DNA of 64,000 nt from Lachnospiraceae bacterium (GCA_017446045.1 JAFSRP010000026.1:16795-80794), one strand, 5' to 3'. Shown: positions 53,076 through 61,815, numbered from the stretch's first letter. The notes: a model not told the origin generated them from the letters alone. Numbers and translations are program-made.

Positions 53076-53834
53076 TCAGTCCTTTCTTCTTTCCTTCAGC
53101 ACATAGTTTATACCGGCAATCATGCCGACCAGCGGGATCACCATCATGAGCAGCGCCGGACTCCAGCCTGCCAGCATCAGAACTGCCACACATCCGATCA
53201 GATAGAGCACAAATACGGTGGCCATAAGAACAGGTGTCAGCGTCTTTTTCTGTTGCTCTCTTTTCGTCCGCTGCCTCTCTTCAGATGAAGCCTGCCATAT
53301 GCTTTCCGCAAGGATCGCCTCAGTGTCGGCGCCAATCATGTCAAGTCCCGCAGCCTGTATCAGCCTGACCTCTCTGATCCCGAAGTAAGATTCCGCCAGC
53401 GCTTTAACATAGCCGTATCCGTAGTCCCAGGGAACCGGATCCCTGCCCGTTGTTGTTATGTAAACCAACTCCTGTGCCCTGCAGAGCCCCTGCGGGTTCC
53501 CTTCCGCATTGTACATAAATGTGATCCCACGCACACAGATCTGTTCAAAGTACTGCTGGAGTGCAGCCGGAAACGACAGGTTCCAGTAAGGCGCGGCGAT
53601 AACTATGTGGTCGGCGGAAGCAAACTGACGTGCCAGAGAGAACATGGGATCATCCAGCCTCCATTCCTCACACAGGCGGTCCCTCCTGGAAAGGAAATCC
53701 TCATCCGCCAGCGGAAAGCTGATCTTCTGCAGATCGACTTCGGTGACCGGTTCATTGAAACGCTGAAGATAATGGTCAGCCAGCCGTTTTGTTCTGGACT
53801 CCTGCCGAACACAGGCGTTAATAAACAGTATCAT
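53076..53834 (-). CDS. Flavodoxin-fold NAD(P)H oxidoreductase with C-terminal membrane anchor
   Basis: A 252-aa protein. The start at 53834 (MILFINACVRQES) is chosen because GAGAGGG precedes it; an ATG six codons upstream is in frame but weaker. The first 170 residues match AzoR/quinone-reductase flavodoxin_2: INACVRQESRTKRLA, APYWNLSFPAALQQYFEQ (about 82-99), GLCRAQELVYITTTGRD. After a basic segment (SEERQRTKREQQKK, about 185-198) come two membrane helices (about 203-222 and 224-243). A membrane-anchored form is unusual for this family. It precedes the hydrolase on the same strand. Confidence 0.83.
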   Translation of the reverse strand: MILFINACVRQESRTKRLADHYLQRFNEPVTEVDLQKISFPLADEDFLSRRDRLCEEWRLDDPMFSLARQFASADHIVIAAPYWNLSFPAALQQYFEQICVRGITFMYNAEGNPQGLCRAQELVYITTTGRDPVPWDYGYGYVKALAESYFGIREVRLIQAAGLDMIGADTEAILAESIWQASSEERQRTKREQQKKTLTPVLMATVFVLYLIGCVAVLMLAGWSPALLMMVIPLVGMIAGINYVLKERRKD

Positions 53835-54102
53835 TCCATACCCTCTCATCATTTCACGGGACTTGTATCCGTTCGTTTTTCATCGCCTTATCTCTCAGAG
53901 CTTCCTGCATTATATCATCTTTATACTTCCGCCTTCAACTGCAGTAAAAACCTGATCCACCTATGCCTGAATTCACATCTATAACATCGCTTCATACTTT
54001 TCGTGATCATTGAGGCGTTGTATAATAAATTATGCAGTTTTAAAAAAGATTTTTACAGCAACTGTGTTATCACGCATCGATACGGCATAAAGGAGAAGTA
54101 TT

Positions 54103-55593
54103 ATGAAAAAACTGTTATCGATCATTCTAATATCCTCACTGATTTTCAGTCTTTCGGCATGTGGAAGCGGCAATTCTTCCGGACAGGAAGCCGCTCCTGT
54201 AGAAAAAACCGAAGCGGCAAAAGCAGAAGCAGAAAAAACCGAAGCAGCAAAAGCAGAATCGGAAACTAAGGAAACCGAATCGCCTGCCGGGGAACCAGAA
54301 GTCGTACATTGGGACCCCTCACAGGAACACTACTGCAATTATGAAAACGGAAAAGTCATTCTCCTGGAGACAGCGAATGTGCGTATTTCTGCGTCAACAC
54401 TTGTTTATGAGGCCTCTTCAAAACTATGGTCCGGGGAAACAGAATCTGATATGGCCCTTTGTCTCTTTGCGATGACAGAAAATCTCACCGACCGGGATCT
54501 TACCGTTCAGTTCTGTGGCGTGGATGACATTACATTCCGGATACTGATCAAGGCAGGAGAATTCCCTCGCCTGCCCATTTCAGGCATTCTATTTAACTGG
54601 AACGGTCTGATCGGTGAAACCGAGGACTGCTTCCAGGGTATAGGCAAGATCCAGGTAATGGATGGTGAAGACGTGATTGAGAAAGTACAGTTTGACTGGT
54701 ATTCTTCCGAAAAAACGCCGTTTATGAATATTATCACAGGTGATGCGGTCAATTTCGAAGATCCTGCAGGCAAACCGGCCGGTGAAAACAACGTGGGGGC
54801 AGATCCGAACGGTTCTGAAGCCTCTGAAAAACTCGGAAGCTTTGACCTGACCATGTCTATGAATATAAATACGACGGGTGAGGATACCGGCCTGGCAGAG
54901 AAGACCATAGAATACTTCGATGAGATCAAAGATGCCACAGACGGACACGTTGCCACAGAGGTTCATCCCGGAGGAACGCTGGCCGGAGAATCAGAGATCT
55001 ATGATTATCTTTCCGATGGTTTTGTCGATATTGGCCTGATCAATCCGGTTTACGCACCGGATAAGTTCACCCTTTCAAATGCTTTCTCGCTTCCGCTTCA
55101 GGGATTTGATGACAGCGTAAAGGCAACAGAAATGATCTGGGATCTGTATGAAGAGTATCCGGAGTTTGCTACGGAGTGGGATGATAAATTTGAAGTCCTT
55201 CAGCTGTTTGTATTCCCTGAGTCGATCGTTAAAACCAATGAGCTGACGCCACTGGAAGAGATCTCGGGAAAAGGAGCGCTTTACGGTATCTGTGTAAACA
55301 AGGAACTCTGGAACCTGCTTCCTTCGGAATATCAGGAGATCATTAAAGATCACTCCGGGCGGAAAGCGTCGATCGCCTCTGCTGAAGCGCTGAAGACAAA
55401 TTACCGGATACAGACAGAATGGCTGCAGGGCATGGGAAAGACGATCCTGGATCCGTCCGATGAAAAATATGGACAATGGAAATCAGCCTGTGATGTTTTC
55501 GCCATCCAATGGGCAGAAGAGGCAAGTGCAGCTTCGGGCGTAGACGCTGCCGCCTTTCTGAATCGTGCTAAGGAACTTTATGCACACTATTGA
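54103..55593 (+). CDS. Lipoprotein with unknown N-terminal domain fused to a DctP-like domain
   Basis: A 496-aa lipoprotein. After a signal peptide and lipobox (FSLSAC, cysteine at residue 20) and a repetitive AEKTEAAKAE-type linker (about 28-58) come two parts. Residues about 68-205 are beta-rich (immunoglobulin-like) and unassigned. Residues about 240-495 match TRAP-binding DctP proteins, with VHPGGTLAGESEIYDYL (about 287-303), KDHSGRKASIASAEA and the C-terminal helix. This C-part is shorter than usual and begins without its own signal, so it looks like a fused and perhaps truncated receptor. No permease genes lie next to it. AAAGGAG precedes the ATG. Confidence 0.78.
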   Translation: MKKLLSIILISSLIFSLSACGSGNSSGQEAAPVEKTEAAKAEAEKTEAAKAESETKETESPAGEPEVVHWDPSQEHYCNYENGKVILLETANVRISASTLVYEASSKLWSGETESDMALCLFAMTENLTDRDLTVQFCGVDDITFRILIKAGEFPRLPISGILFNWNGLIGETEDCFQGIGKIQVMDGEDVIEKVQFDWYSSEKTPFMNIITGDAVNFEDPAGKPAGENNVGADPNGSEASEKLGSFDLTMSMNINTTGEDTGLAEKTIEYFDEIKDATDGHVATEVHPGGTLAGESEIYDYLSDGFVDIGLINPVYAPDKFTLSNAFSLPLQGFDDSVKATEMIWDLYEEYPEFATEWDDKFEVLQLFVFPESIVKTNELTPLEEISGKGALYGICVNKELWNLLPSEYQEIIKDHSGRKASIASAEALKTNYRIQTEWLQGMGKTILDPSDEKYGQWKSACDVFAIQWAEEASAASGVDAAAFLNRAKELYAHY

Positions 55594-55645
55594 TCCGGAT
55601 GGAAAAGAGTTTTCCTGTGGATCTCCCTCACACATTCAACAAAAG

Positions 55646-55680
55646 GCTCAGACAGTATTCCAGCTGTCTGAGCCTTTTCT
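55646..55680 (+). terminator. Terminator of the DctP-like lipoprotein gene
   Basis: AAAGGCTCAGACAG-(TATTCCAG)-CTGTCTGAGCCTTTT, followed on the plus strand by TCTCAT. AGTGAGCGTGACGGG (55684-55698) directly after it recurs near 57911 and 61678 and may be an integration-site trace. Confidence 0.88.
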
Positions 55681-55835
55681 CATAGTGAGCGTGACGGGGC
55701 GTTGCGTGCCGGGGGACCTGAAAATGTCAATGACAAAAAGAGTTTTGTGTCTTCCCTACACCCCTTTCTATACTATAATGACAATAGATCCAGCGAAAAG
55801 CCAACCGGAAGGCAGGTCTGCCGGGAAGGAGAACC

Positions 55836-56621
55836 ATGAAAGAAACAGCGTCAACGGTAGCAAAGATCACAAAAACCATAATCAGGAAATCTCTCATAGT
55901 TTCCGCCCTCCTCGCCCTTATGCTCCTCGCCCTTGCAGCATGCCGCGGCCCAGCCTCGGCGGGGGATGCATTCTCATGCGAAAAGCCCGGTTCAAAGGGC
56001 CTTCAGGACCCCGGATTCCCAGTCCCTGCGGGAGGCTCACTCGCCGACTTTGACTGGGCTTTCAGTCCATCAAAATACGATTCCAGCAACGAGGTGCTGT
56101 TTGAAAATCCGATTGCTGCAGGCGGCACCTGGGAAATGGTCGTCTGGCGCAGACTCAAAAAAGGCGGCGCAGAAAAGGACCTCTACTGGATCAACATTGA
56201 ACTGGAAGACGCCACCGGAAAGCTCGCGGATATCGACCCCGACATCTATGCCAGCCTTGCTTTCAAGTCCAGTGAAGAAGCCAAAAACGCCGGCCTTTCG
56301 GGAAGCGACACTTCGGCGAGACTGCTCGAGGCCCTGATGGCTGGAGACGGGAGCGTAGGGGCCCGTGTCACCGTATACCTTGCAGGCATTGAGGACAATG
56401 ACGGGAACTGGACTCCGGTCAGCGCCAATCCGGTACAGCTCGAAGGCAAGTATTACCCGGATCATATGTACCTCAAGGTCGAGGACCAAAAGGGTAATGA
56501 GTTCACCGCCAACACATTCGTATCCAACAAAGATGAGCAGCACGCTGTCGGCGGATACACGCCGGCAGGCAACCAGCCCGGCCTCCTCGGCGTCACTTAT
56601 CTGTACAGAAAAGTTCGCTGA
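55836..56621 (+). CDS. Lipoprotein of unknown function (261 aa)
   Basis: A 261-aa lipoprotein with a long basic N-terminus and signal peptide ending ALAAC (cysteine near residue 36). Beta-rich mature part with WRRLKKGGAEKDLYWINIEL (about 105-124) and LAGIEDNDGNWTPV (about 182-195). No family recognised. GAAGGAGAACC precedes the ATG at 55836. Isolated gene. Confidence 0.7.
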   Translation: MKETASTVAKITKTIIRKSLIVSALLALMLLALAACRGPASAGDAFSCEKPGSKGLQDPGFPVPAGGSLADFDWAFSPSKYDSSNEVLFENPIAAGGTWEMVVWRRLKKGGAEKDLYWINIELEDATGKLADIDPDIYASLAFKSSEEAKNAGLSGSDTSARLLEALMAGDGSVGARVTVYLAGIEDNDGNWTPVSANPVQLEGKYYPDHMYLKVEDQKGNEFTANTFVSNKDEQHAVGGYTPAGNQPGLLGVTYLYRKVR

Positions 56622-56817
56622 CGCACGCGGAACATAGCTGCACACACATCATAAGTGCACTTCAGCGCTGTATGCCAGTGAAAACGGCATACGGTATGCT
56701 TTTTTGCGGTTTTTCATATCTTTTCCATCTAATTAGAAATCAGTGAGGCTTATTAGCCAAATTTAGGAAATTGTTAAGAATGGAATCCTCGATGTTTGTG
56801 CTCCCTTGTTTTAGTAT

Positions 56818-57708
56818 CTACTTCAGTATTTTCAAATAAGTATCCAGTCTGGCGTTGAGATATCCGGCAAACAGTCCCTCCATAGCAGATAGGTCGTGCT
56901 TGACGTGGTAAGCGTCGAAGGCGTTGTAATAAGCAACCCTGTCACTGAATTTGATGTCGATAGGGGGATGCCCGGCCTTCATCAGCTCAAGGTTCACAAG
57001 CAGTCTGCCGGTCCTGCCGTTGCCATCGATAAAGGGGTGGATGCCTTCAAACTCGATATGGAAGCGCGCGAGTTTCGTTACGATATGTTCCTCACTTTCG
57101 GCGTAGCCCTGCAGTAGCTGTTCCATTTTCGGTTCGATAAGATACGGCTGCACAGGTTCGTGGTGAGCACCCATAATACGAACGGGGATCCGTCTGTAAA
57201 CACCGCGATCATCCTTTTTGCCGGCAAGGACAAGATAGTGGATCTGTTTTATAATACTTTCGGTGAGAGGCGCTTTTTCCTTTACAAGCTCTCTGACATA
57301 ATCAAACGCTTCCTTGTGACTAACAGCTTCCATGTGATCTTTCAGAGGCTTTCTGTCGATCGTAAGCCCCCGAAGAACAAGATCGGTTTCCCGGAGTGTC
57401 AACGTATTTCCCTCTATCGCATTGGAGTTATAGGTATATTCGACCGTGAACTCCTCATTGAGCCGTTCCAGTTCTCCCTCGGTAAGCGGCCTTCTTCCAT
57501 CCAGCTCTGCTTTCTTGCGGCCAATCTGAGAGAGGACGCTCTCTTTTGATCTGAACCTTCCGTCTGCTGGCTTTTCAGCATCAATCGGAATCTTCCAGCC
57601 ACGACCTTCCTGATATGCACCGGGGATCTTGCCCTCGGAGCATAATACTCTTATTCTTCTATCGGAAATGCCCCATTTCGCGGCAGCTTCTTTTACTGTC
57701 ATATACAT
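56818..57708 (-). CDS. Fic/DOC family protein with N-terminal excisionase-like HTH
   Basis: A 296-aa Fic protein, probably an AMP-transferase or related nucleotide-transfer enzyme. The start at 57708 follows GGAGG by eight bases; an upstream TTG in frame is less likely. An excisionase/MerR-like helix-turn-helix (MTVKEAAAKWGISDRRIRVL, about residues 3-22) comes first. The inhibitory helix motif SNAIEGN (about 95-101) identifies an intramolecular class II Fic, and the active-site loop HPFIDGNGRTGR (about 227-238) is complete. The auto-inhibited form suggests conditional activity. It sits beside the decayed integration module at 57867, so it may have been mobile cargo. Confidence 0.92.
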   Translation of the reverse strand: MYMTVKEAAAKWGISDRRIRVLCSEGKIPGAYQEGRGWKIPIDAEKPADGRFRSKESVLSQIGRKKAELDGRRPLTEGELERLNEEFTVEYTYNSNAIEGNTLTLRETDLVLRGLTIDRKPLKDHMEAVSHKEAFDYVRELVKEKAPLTESIIKQIHYLVLAGKKDDRGVYRRIPVRIMGAHHEPVQPYLIEPKMEQLLQGYAESEEHIVTKLARFHIEFEGIHPFIDGNGRTGRLLVNLELMKAGHPPIDIKFSDRVAYYNAFDAYHVKHDLSAMEGLFAGYLNARLDTYLKILK

Positions 57709-57866
57709 AAGCCCTACCTCCAAGCTGATGCTTCATTATAACATATTATCGGAATAATATTAAGGTTTTCGGAATAACATAATTCTAATTATCGGAATAA
57801 TACGGAAAATGACACATTGATCAAATAAAAAGCACTTCTGGGTAATGTACTAAATTCGGAGAAAAG

Positions 57867-58050
57867 AGAAAAGCGGAAACGCCCATCAAATGGACATTTC
57901 CGCGATACATAATGAGCGTGACGGAAATCGAAAAATACTATGGTTTAGAAATGGCTTAAAACAAGGCTCACAGCCATCGAAAAACGCAGTGTAGTCAAAG
58001 TGTAGTCAAACCATTTTCATTTCGACCAATAGAAAGGAGGCACTGCTGCC
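57867..58050. other. Non-coding module A (possible decayed integration site)
   Basis: Order of elements: an inverted repeat GCGGAAA...TTTCCGC (57872-57904), AATGAGCGTGACGGAAATCG (57911), two direct copies of GTGTAGTCAAA (57992-58013), then GAAAGGAG. Module B at 61637-61815 has the same order. AGCGTGACGGGAATCGAA resembles the T-arm and acceptor 3' end of a tRNA read backwards. No gene lies in the 57709-58204 gap. Confidence 0.5.
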
Positions 58051-58204
58051 GCAAATGCCTCATTACTTCATCCTGTACCTTTTCTTCAATTGGTGATTGC
58101 AGTAGTGTAAACAATCATATATATTGGAATTGTGAGAGATTATCTGTACCGGTCGGATTGAGAACGCAACAGCATGACCAAGTGGTATCGCGGGAGGTAT
58201 ATCG

Positions 58205-58885
58205 ATGGATAGTAAAGTTTGCAGTATATGCGGGAAGACGCTTAATGTAGGTCCCGCCCCGGATCCTGGTGAGGTCTTTTCGGGATGGCAGGACGTCACT
58301 CTGATGGATGGAAATATGGTCTGCAGTGACTGCACCGAGAAAGTGAGGATCCTGTATCCCCTGCGTAGTTCAAAAACATTTGTGGAATCAGGTTTCCGTT
58401 TCGGCTATGACGAGGTACGGGGAAAAACTATTGCCAGAAAAGGCTGGGTCAATGCGCTGGTCGATCCGTTGGAGAAACTGACGCTGGAGGAGTTTGTAAA
58501 GGCGCAAAGCGACGCGCAGCAGGCCGCACAGGACGCGGCAGTCCGCTTTCCGGGTGCGAAGGCTGCAGCGGAAGCGGATTTCACCTACCGCCATCATGTA
58601 GTGGCTGCCGGTACAAATCATAAAACGCTGTTCTCGGACAAGAAAGAATATGTTGCCTGTGTGAAAGTGCTGTTTGGAGAAATCCGGCCGGGCGATGTCG
58701 TCAGCATTTCCCATAAGGATCGGGAATACACGGCGAAAGTTGAGGAAGTCTGGTTCTGGAATTATCTGGGTACCGCCGAGCGGGCGATTGATAAAGCCTT
58801 TGCGGGAACGACGGCAGGGCTCTGGTTCCATCAGGATGTGCCGTTCATTTATCCCGGCGACATTCTGGTCGTAAAGGAAAGCTGA
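58205..58885 (+). CDS. Zinc-ribbon protein with EF-Tu-domain-2-like C-terminal barrel (paralog 1)
   Basis: A 226-aa cytosolic protein. The N-terminus is a treble-clef or zinc ribbon (CSICGKTL at residues 6-13 and CSDCTEK about 42-48), possibly DUF4428-like. The C-terminal 90 residues (about 137-226) resemble a translation-factor domain 2 barrel: VKVLFGEIRPGDVVSI (about 148-163) and ending PFIYPGDILVV. The middle is Ala-rich and helical. GGGAGGT precedes ATG 58205. The following gene, 13 bp downstream, has the same plan, so they arose by duplication. Function unknown; RNA or protein binding is possible. Confidence 0.8.
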   Translation: MDSKVCSICGKTLNVGPAPDPGEVFSGWQDVTLMDGNMVCSDCTEKVRILYPLRSSKTFVESGFRFGYDEVRGKTIARKGWVNALVDPLEKLTLEEFVKAQSDAQQAAQDAAVRFPGAKAAAEADFTYRHHVVAAGTNHKTLFSDKKEYVACVKVLFGEIRPGDVVSISHKDREYTAKVEEVWFWNYLGTAERAIDKAFAGTTAGLWFHQDVPFIYPGDILVVKES

Positions 58886-58898
58886 GGGAGGTACGGAT

Positions 58899-59549
58899 AT
58901 GGCAGAATACAGAATCGGTGATACCCTCGATCTGGGTTCCTGCAGCGCCTGCGGGAATGTGATCGTGATCGAACCGGATAATGGCCTGTTCCGCCCACAG
59001 GGATGCGGCAACCCTGTGAGGTTGGCGGACGGCAGCTGGCTCTGCGGATCCTGTCTGCGGAAACTGCGGGTCAAATATCCCCAGGAATACCGGATGGATC
59101 CGAAGGGGAAAAAGATGCAGCCCTATGAACGGGCAGCAGACCTGACTGCGGATAAGGCAAAACAGGAACTGGACCAGGTCCATGATTATCTGGAAGACCT
59201 GAGGGAAAAGTATGGTTTTCATCAGGCGGTATTTTCAGTGGAGAATGTTGACGTGAAGAAAGGCGGCTTCCTGAAGCCTTCGTTCTTCAAAGTTACCGGG
59301 CATGTGATCTACGGAACGTTTACTCCGCTTGATGAAGTAAGCATTGGGATGAACAGCGGGCAGAAAGTAAAGATCAGCTGCCTGGACAATCCGCACAGTT
59401 CTGTGCCGGTTTCAGATACGACAATTCAACGCGGTACAAATAAACTGCTCATTGATTGGGCGTGGGTGGAAGGCGGTGAGGAGGCTGCCTTCATCTTCCA
59501 GGAGAAGAGCCTGAATCTGAAACCCGGTGACCTGATCGTGAGGGATTAA
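58899..59549 (+). CDS. Zinc-ribbon protein with EF-Tu-domain-2-like C-terminal barrel (paralog 2)
   Basis: A 216-aa paralog of the gene 13 bp upstream. The N-terminal metal site is CSACGNVI and CGSCLRK (about residues 15-22 and 49-55), with an extra GCGNPVRLADGS segment between them. A helical middle (about 80-105) precedes the barrel (about 125-216): FKVTGHVIYGTFTPLDEVSI, then LKPGDLIVRD at the end. GGGAGG precedes the ATG. A terminator follows. Only the layout and short motifs are shared with paralog 1, so their roles may differ. Confidence 0.8.
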   Translation: MAEYRIGDTLDLGSCSACGNVIVIEPDNGLFRPQGCGNPVRLADGSWLCGSCLRKLRVKYPQEYRMDPKGKKMQPYERAADLTADKAKQELDQVHDYLEDLREKYGFHQAVFSVENVDVKKGGFLKPSFFKVTGHVIYGTFTPLDEVSIGMNSGQKVKISCLDNPHSSVPVSDTTIQRGTNKLLIDWAWVEGGEEAAFIFQEKSLNLKPGDLIVRD

Positions 59550-59607
59550 TATCTATTTGCAGAGTTGACCGACCGAGAATTCAACTAAAGCCAATGTCAT
59601 TTTAACC

Positions 59608-59643
59608 GAGAGCATCAGAAAAACTGGTGCTCTTCTTTTTTTG
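59608..59643 (+). terminator. Terminator of the zinc-ribbon gene pair
   Basis: GAGAGCATCAG-(AAAAA)-CTGGTGCTCTTC followed by TTTTTTT on the plus strand. The next 260 bp (59644-59903) show no gene. Confidence 0.9.
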
Positions 59644-59903
59644 TCCTGATATGGGTCTCATTGACCACCTACCACCAAACTGCCAAGTGCATTTTAGTAG
59701 GGAGGCTACAAAACCGCAGACCCGCATGGAATCAGCACTTTTTTTCGCGAGGGTAATTTCACTTATATAGAACTTGTAATTTCTGCGAATGTCATAACCT
59801 TGGAATTCAATTGTTATGAGGGCTATAAGCGCCTCAGTCAGGTATGATGTGGGACCTCATATGCCTAGCCTTAAACCAGCAAAAATCATTATTATGCTAC
59901 TAT

Positions 59904-60010
59904 CAATGCCTGTCCTTCGTCAGCCCAAGTTCATCAGCATACGCGGTAAGGACAGCTTGAGAGCACTGGAACTTGTCTTTGAAATATAATAATGCTTTTT
60001 CTTCGTGTAC
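59904..60010 (-). pseudogene. Remnant of a C_GCAxxG_C_C gene
   Basis: The minus strand reads HEEKALLYFKDKFQCSQAVL and on to TAYADELGLTKDRH and a stop, matching the first 36 codons of the intact gene at 51208-51642. There is no start codon (the ATG-Ser of the intact gene is replaced by GTA) and the rest of the gene is missing. The DNA identity to 51535-51642 is high. Confidence 0.88.
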
Positions 60011-60011
60011 G

Positions 60012-60053
60012 AAGACATATGGTTTTCAGCAGAAAGCTGTATGTCTTTTTATA
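60012..60053 (+). terminator. Terminator-like hairpin
   Basis: AAGACATA...CAGC-AGAAA-GCTG...TATGTCTT followed by TTTATATTT on the plus strand. Between it and 60264 no convincing gene is visible. Confidence 0.65.
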
Positions 60054-60233
60054 TTTGCTCTGCAGCCGTAAGCGCAAAGGCAGTGGCCCTCCGGAAACGA
60101 TTTGGATTGACCGGCAGAAAAGAAAAAGATATGATAATTTTAATCGTTTAAAGTCCGGTCAGAAGCTGTACTGTTTATCTTCTGCCGGGGAAGCGAAAGA
60201 TCTGCTGCGCCTTACCGGCGCCGGACAGCGACA

Positions 60234-60247
60234 TTGTTTATAAACAA
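60234..60247. promoter_or_regulatory. Perfect 14-bp palindrome before the DUF1269 gene
   Basis: TTGTTTATAAACAA is a perfect palindrome 17 bp upstream of the ATG at 60265 and just before the AAGGAGG site. It may be a repressor operator overlapping the leader. Confidence 0.4.
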
Positions 60248-60264
60248 GACAAGGAGGTAGTTTT

Positions 60265-60927
60265 ATGCAAAACATCATCGCAGTATTATTCGCAAACGAA
60301 AGTGAAGGGTTCCAGGCGATCACAGAGCTTCGCCAGCTCCCGGTAACGGAGAAAAATGCGCTTCTTCAGATGGCGCTGGTCAAGAGAGAAGGAGACAAGC
60401 TCAGCCTCTGTGACGGATTCGATGCCGGTATCATTACGGAGAGCGGCGCAGCACTGGGCGGCCTTATGGGCGGTCTGGTAGGCATTCTCGGGGGACCGCT
60501 TGGCGTGCTGCTGATGGGTTCCTACGGCGCTTTGACCGGCAGCATTGCCGGGAGCGCAGCTACACTCGACAGCACTCTGCTGCTGGAAAAGGTGGCGGGA
60601 AAGCTTGTCGACGGTGAGGTCGCGCTGATCGCTCTTGCGGATGAGACAGATGAGGAAGAGCTGAACAGAAGGCTCAGCAAATTCCAGGTTGAGATCGCCC
60701 GTTTTGACGCTGCTGAGATCGCGGAGGAAGTGGAAGAGGCTGAGAGGCTGCAGCTTGAAGACAGCCGCCTTGCGCTCCAGGACCTTGTCAAGGCCAGAAA
60801 AGAGGATCATAAGGCAGCAATAGAAGATAAGCAGAAAAAGCTTGCCGAGGATTTTGTGTCCTACAGGGAGCAGAAGCAGCTGGCTGCAGAAGCAAGATTT
60901 GACCGGGTTTACGGGGAAAAGTCATAA
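60265..60927 (+). CDS. DUF1269-like glycine-zipper membrane protein
   Basis: A 220-aa protein. The N-terminal domain (about 1-60) is an alpha/beta module, then a Gly-rich hydrophobic segment (GGLMGGLVGILGGPLGVLLM, about residues 66-85) forms a glycine zipper. The central part IALADETDEEELNRRLSKF (about 121-139) and the long C-terminal coiled coil (about 155-215) match DUF1269-type proteins. Such proteins occur in stress or acid-responsive settings, but no function is firm. AAGGAGG precedes the ATG. Confidence 0.83.
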   Translation: MQNIIAVLFANESEGFQAITELRQLPVTEKNALLQMALVKREGDKLSLCDGFDAGIITESGAALGGLMGGLVGILGGPLGVLLMGSYGALTGSIAGSAATLDSTLLLEKVAGKLVDGEVALIALADETDEEELNRRLSKFQVEIARFDAAEIAEEVEEAERLQLEDSRLALQDLVKARKEDHKAAIEDKQKKLAEDFVSYREQKQLAAEARFDRVYGEKS

Positions 60928-61636
60928 ATCATGACATTATCAGATTCGGACATCAGTAAAATCTTATAAGAAAGCAAGGCTTCATGTGCGAGGATCGGGA
61001 TCTCTTCATCCGGATCCTCGCAGTACGTTCAGACGGTTTTACGAGAACAGGGTCAGCCCCTGTCTTCGCCCGGCTCGCAGCTGACTCGATTATTCGTACT
61101 CCACAAGTTTTTACTTATATTAAACTTATTTGTTTAGTTTTTCTTGGCATTCCAGCCGGTTTTCCTATGAAAATGACCATTTCCGAGAGATTCCACGCAC
61201 TTTTAGTATCAAAACAGTATCACGTGTTAATATACTTGTTACTGCCTTAATCTATGTTGATCTGTTCCTCAGAAAACTTCCTATGCATTGTTGTCTAAGC
61301 CCTTTTATAATTCTTCTATATAAAACGGTTGAAATAGATGTATCTCAAAAACTCTTATAACGATAAATGGAAAATGCTTCTATTGTTACTTGGCAAGCAG
61401 TGCATAGATGGATGTTTTTCCATCTATACGCCTGTTGGGAAAATCCCAAACCCTTAAAGATCACACTTCGTGTGGCTGCGCGTTTTATAAAAACGCTGGG
61501 ATCCTTCCAGACCCCGGAATCAAAAAACAAGCCAGGCATTGGAACCTTTGGCTGTTCTTCTGTCTGGTCTGTCGTCTTTCCTGATTTTACTTTTGGGTCT
61601 TCAGGTGTCTTCAAAATTCTCCAGAAACGCAAACAG

Positions 61637-61815
61637 CGGAAACAGCTTGTATTAAGCCATTTCCGCCGTATACACAGAGTGAGCGTGACGGGAATCGAAT
61701 TTCACGGTGAGCTGAAAGCCCCATGAAATGGGCGTTTCAGGGTGCCTGAAACTGAGTGTCTTCAAAAGTGTCTTCAAATATTACGTATTTCTGAGAAAGG
61801 AGAAATGCCGTAATA
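61637..61815. other. Non-coding module B (possible decayed integration site)
   Basis: Repeats the order of module A: GCGGAAA...TTTCCGC (61637-61668), AGTGAGCGTGACGGGAATCGAA (61678-61699), two direct copies of GTGTCTTCAAA (61758-61780; a third copy at 61607), then GAAAGGAG. The 60928-61890 stretch has otherwise only a 10-bp stem hairpin (TGCGAGGATC/GGATCCTCGCA, 60986-61021) and AT-rich DNA. Confidence 0.5.

Noticed and set aside
59992-60243. An 83-codon plus-strand frame before the DUF1269 gene
   Set aside because: No ribosome site; it overlaps the remnant gene and terminator hairpin; product has no domain.
55684-61700. tRNA genes suggested by AGCGTGACGGGAATCGAA repeats
   Set aside because: Only a T-arm-like fragment is present; no anticodon, D-arm or acceptor pairing, so no tRNA gene was called.
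61345-61726. Overlapping open frames (95 and 119 codons) on the two strands near module B
   Set aside because: Both are short, overlap each other, lack ribosome sites and cross the integration-like module.
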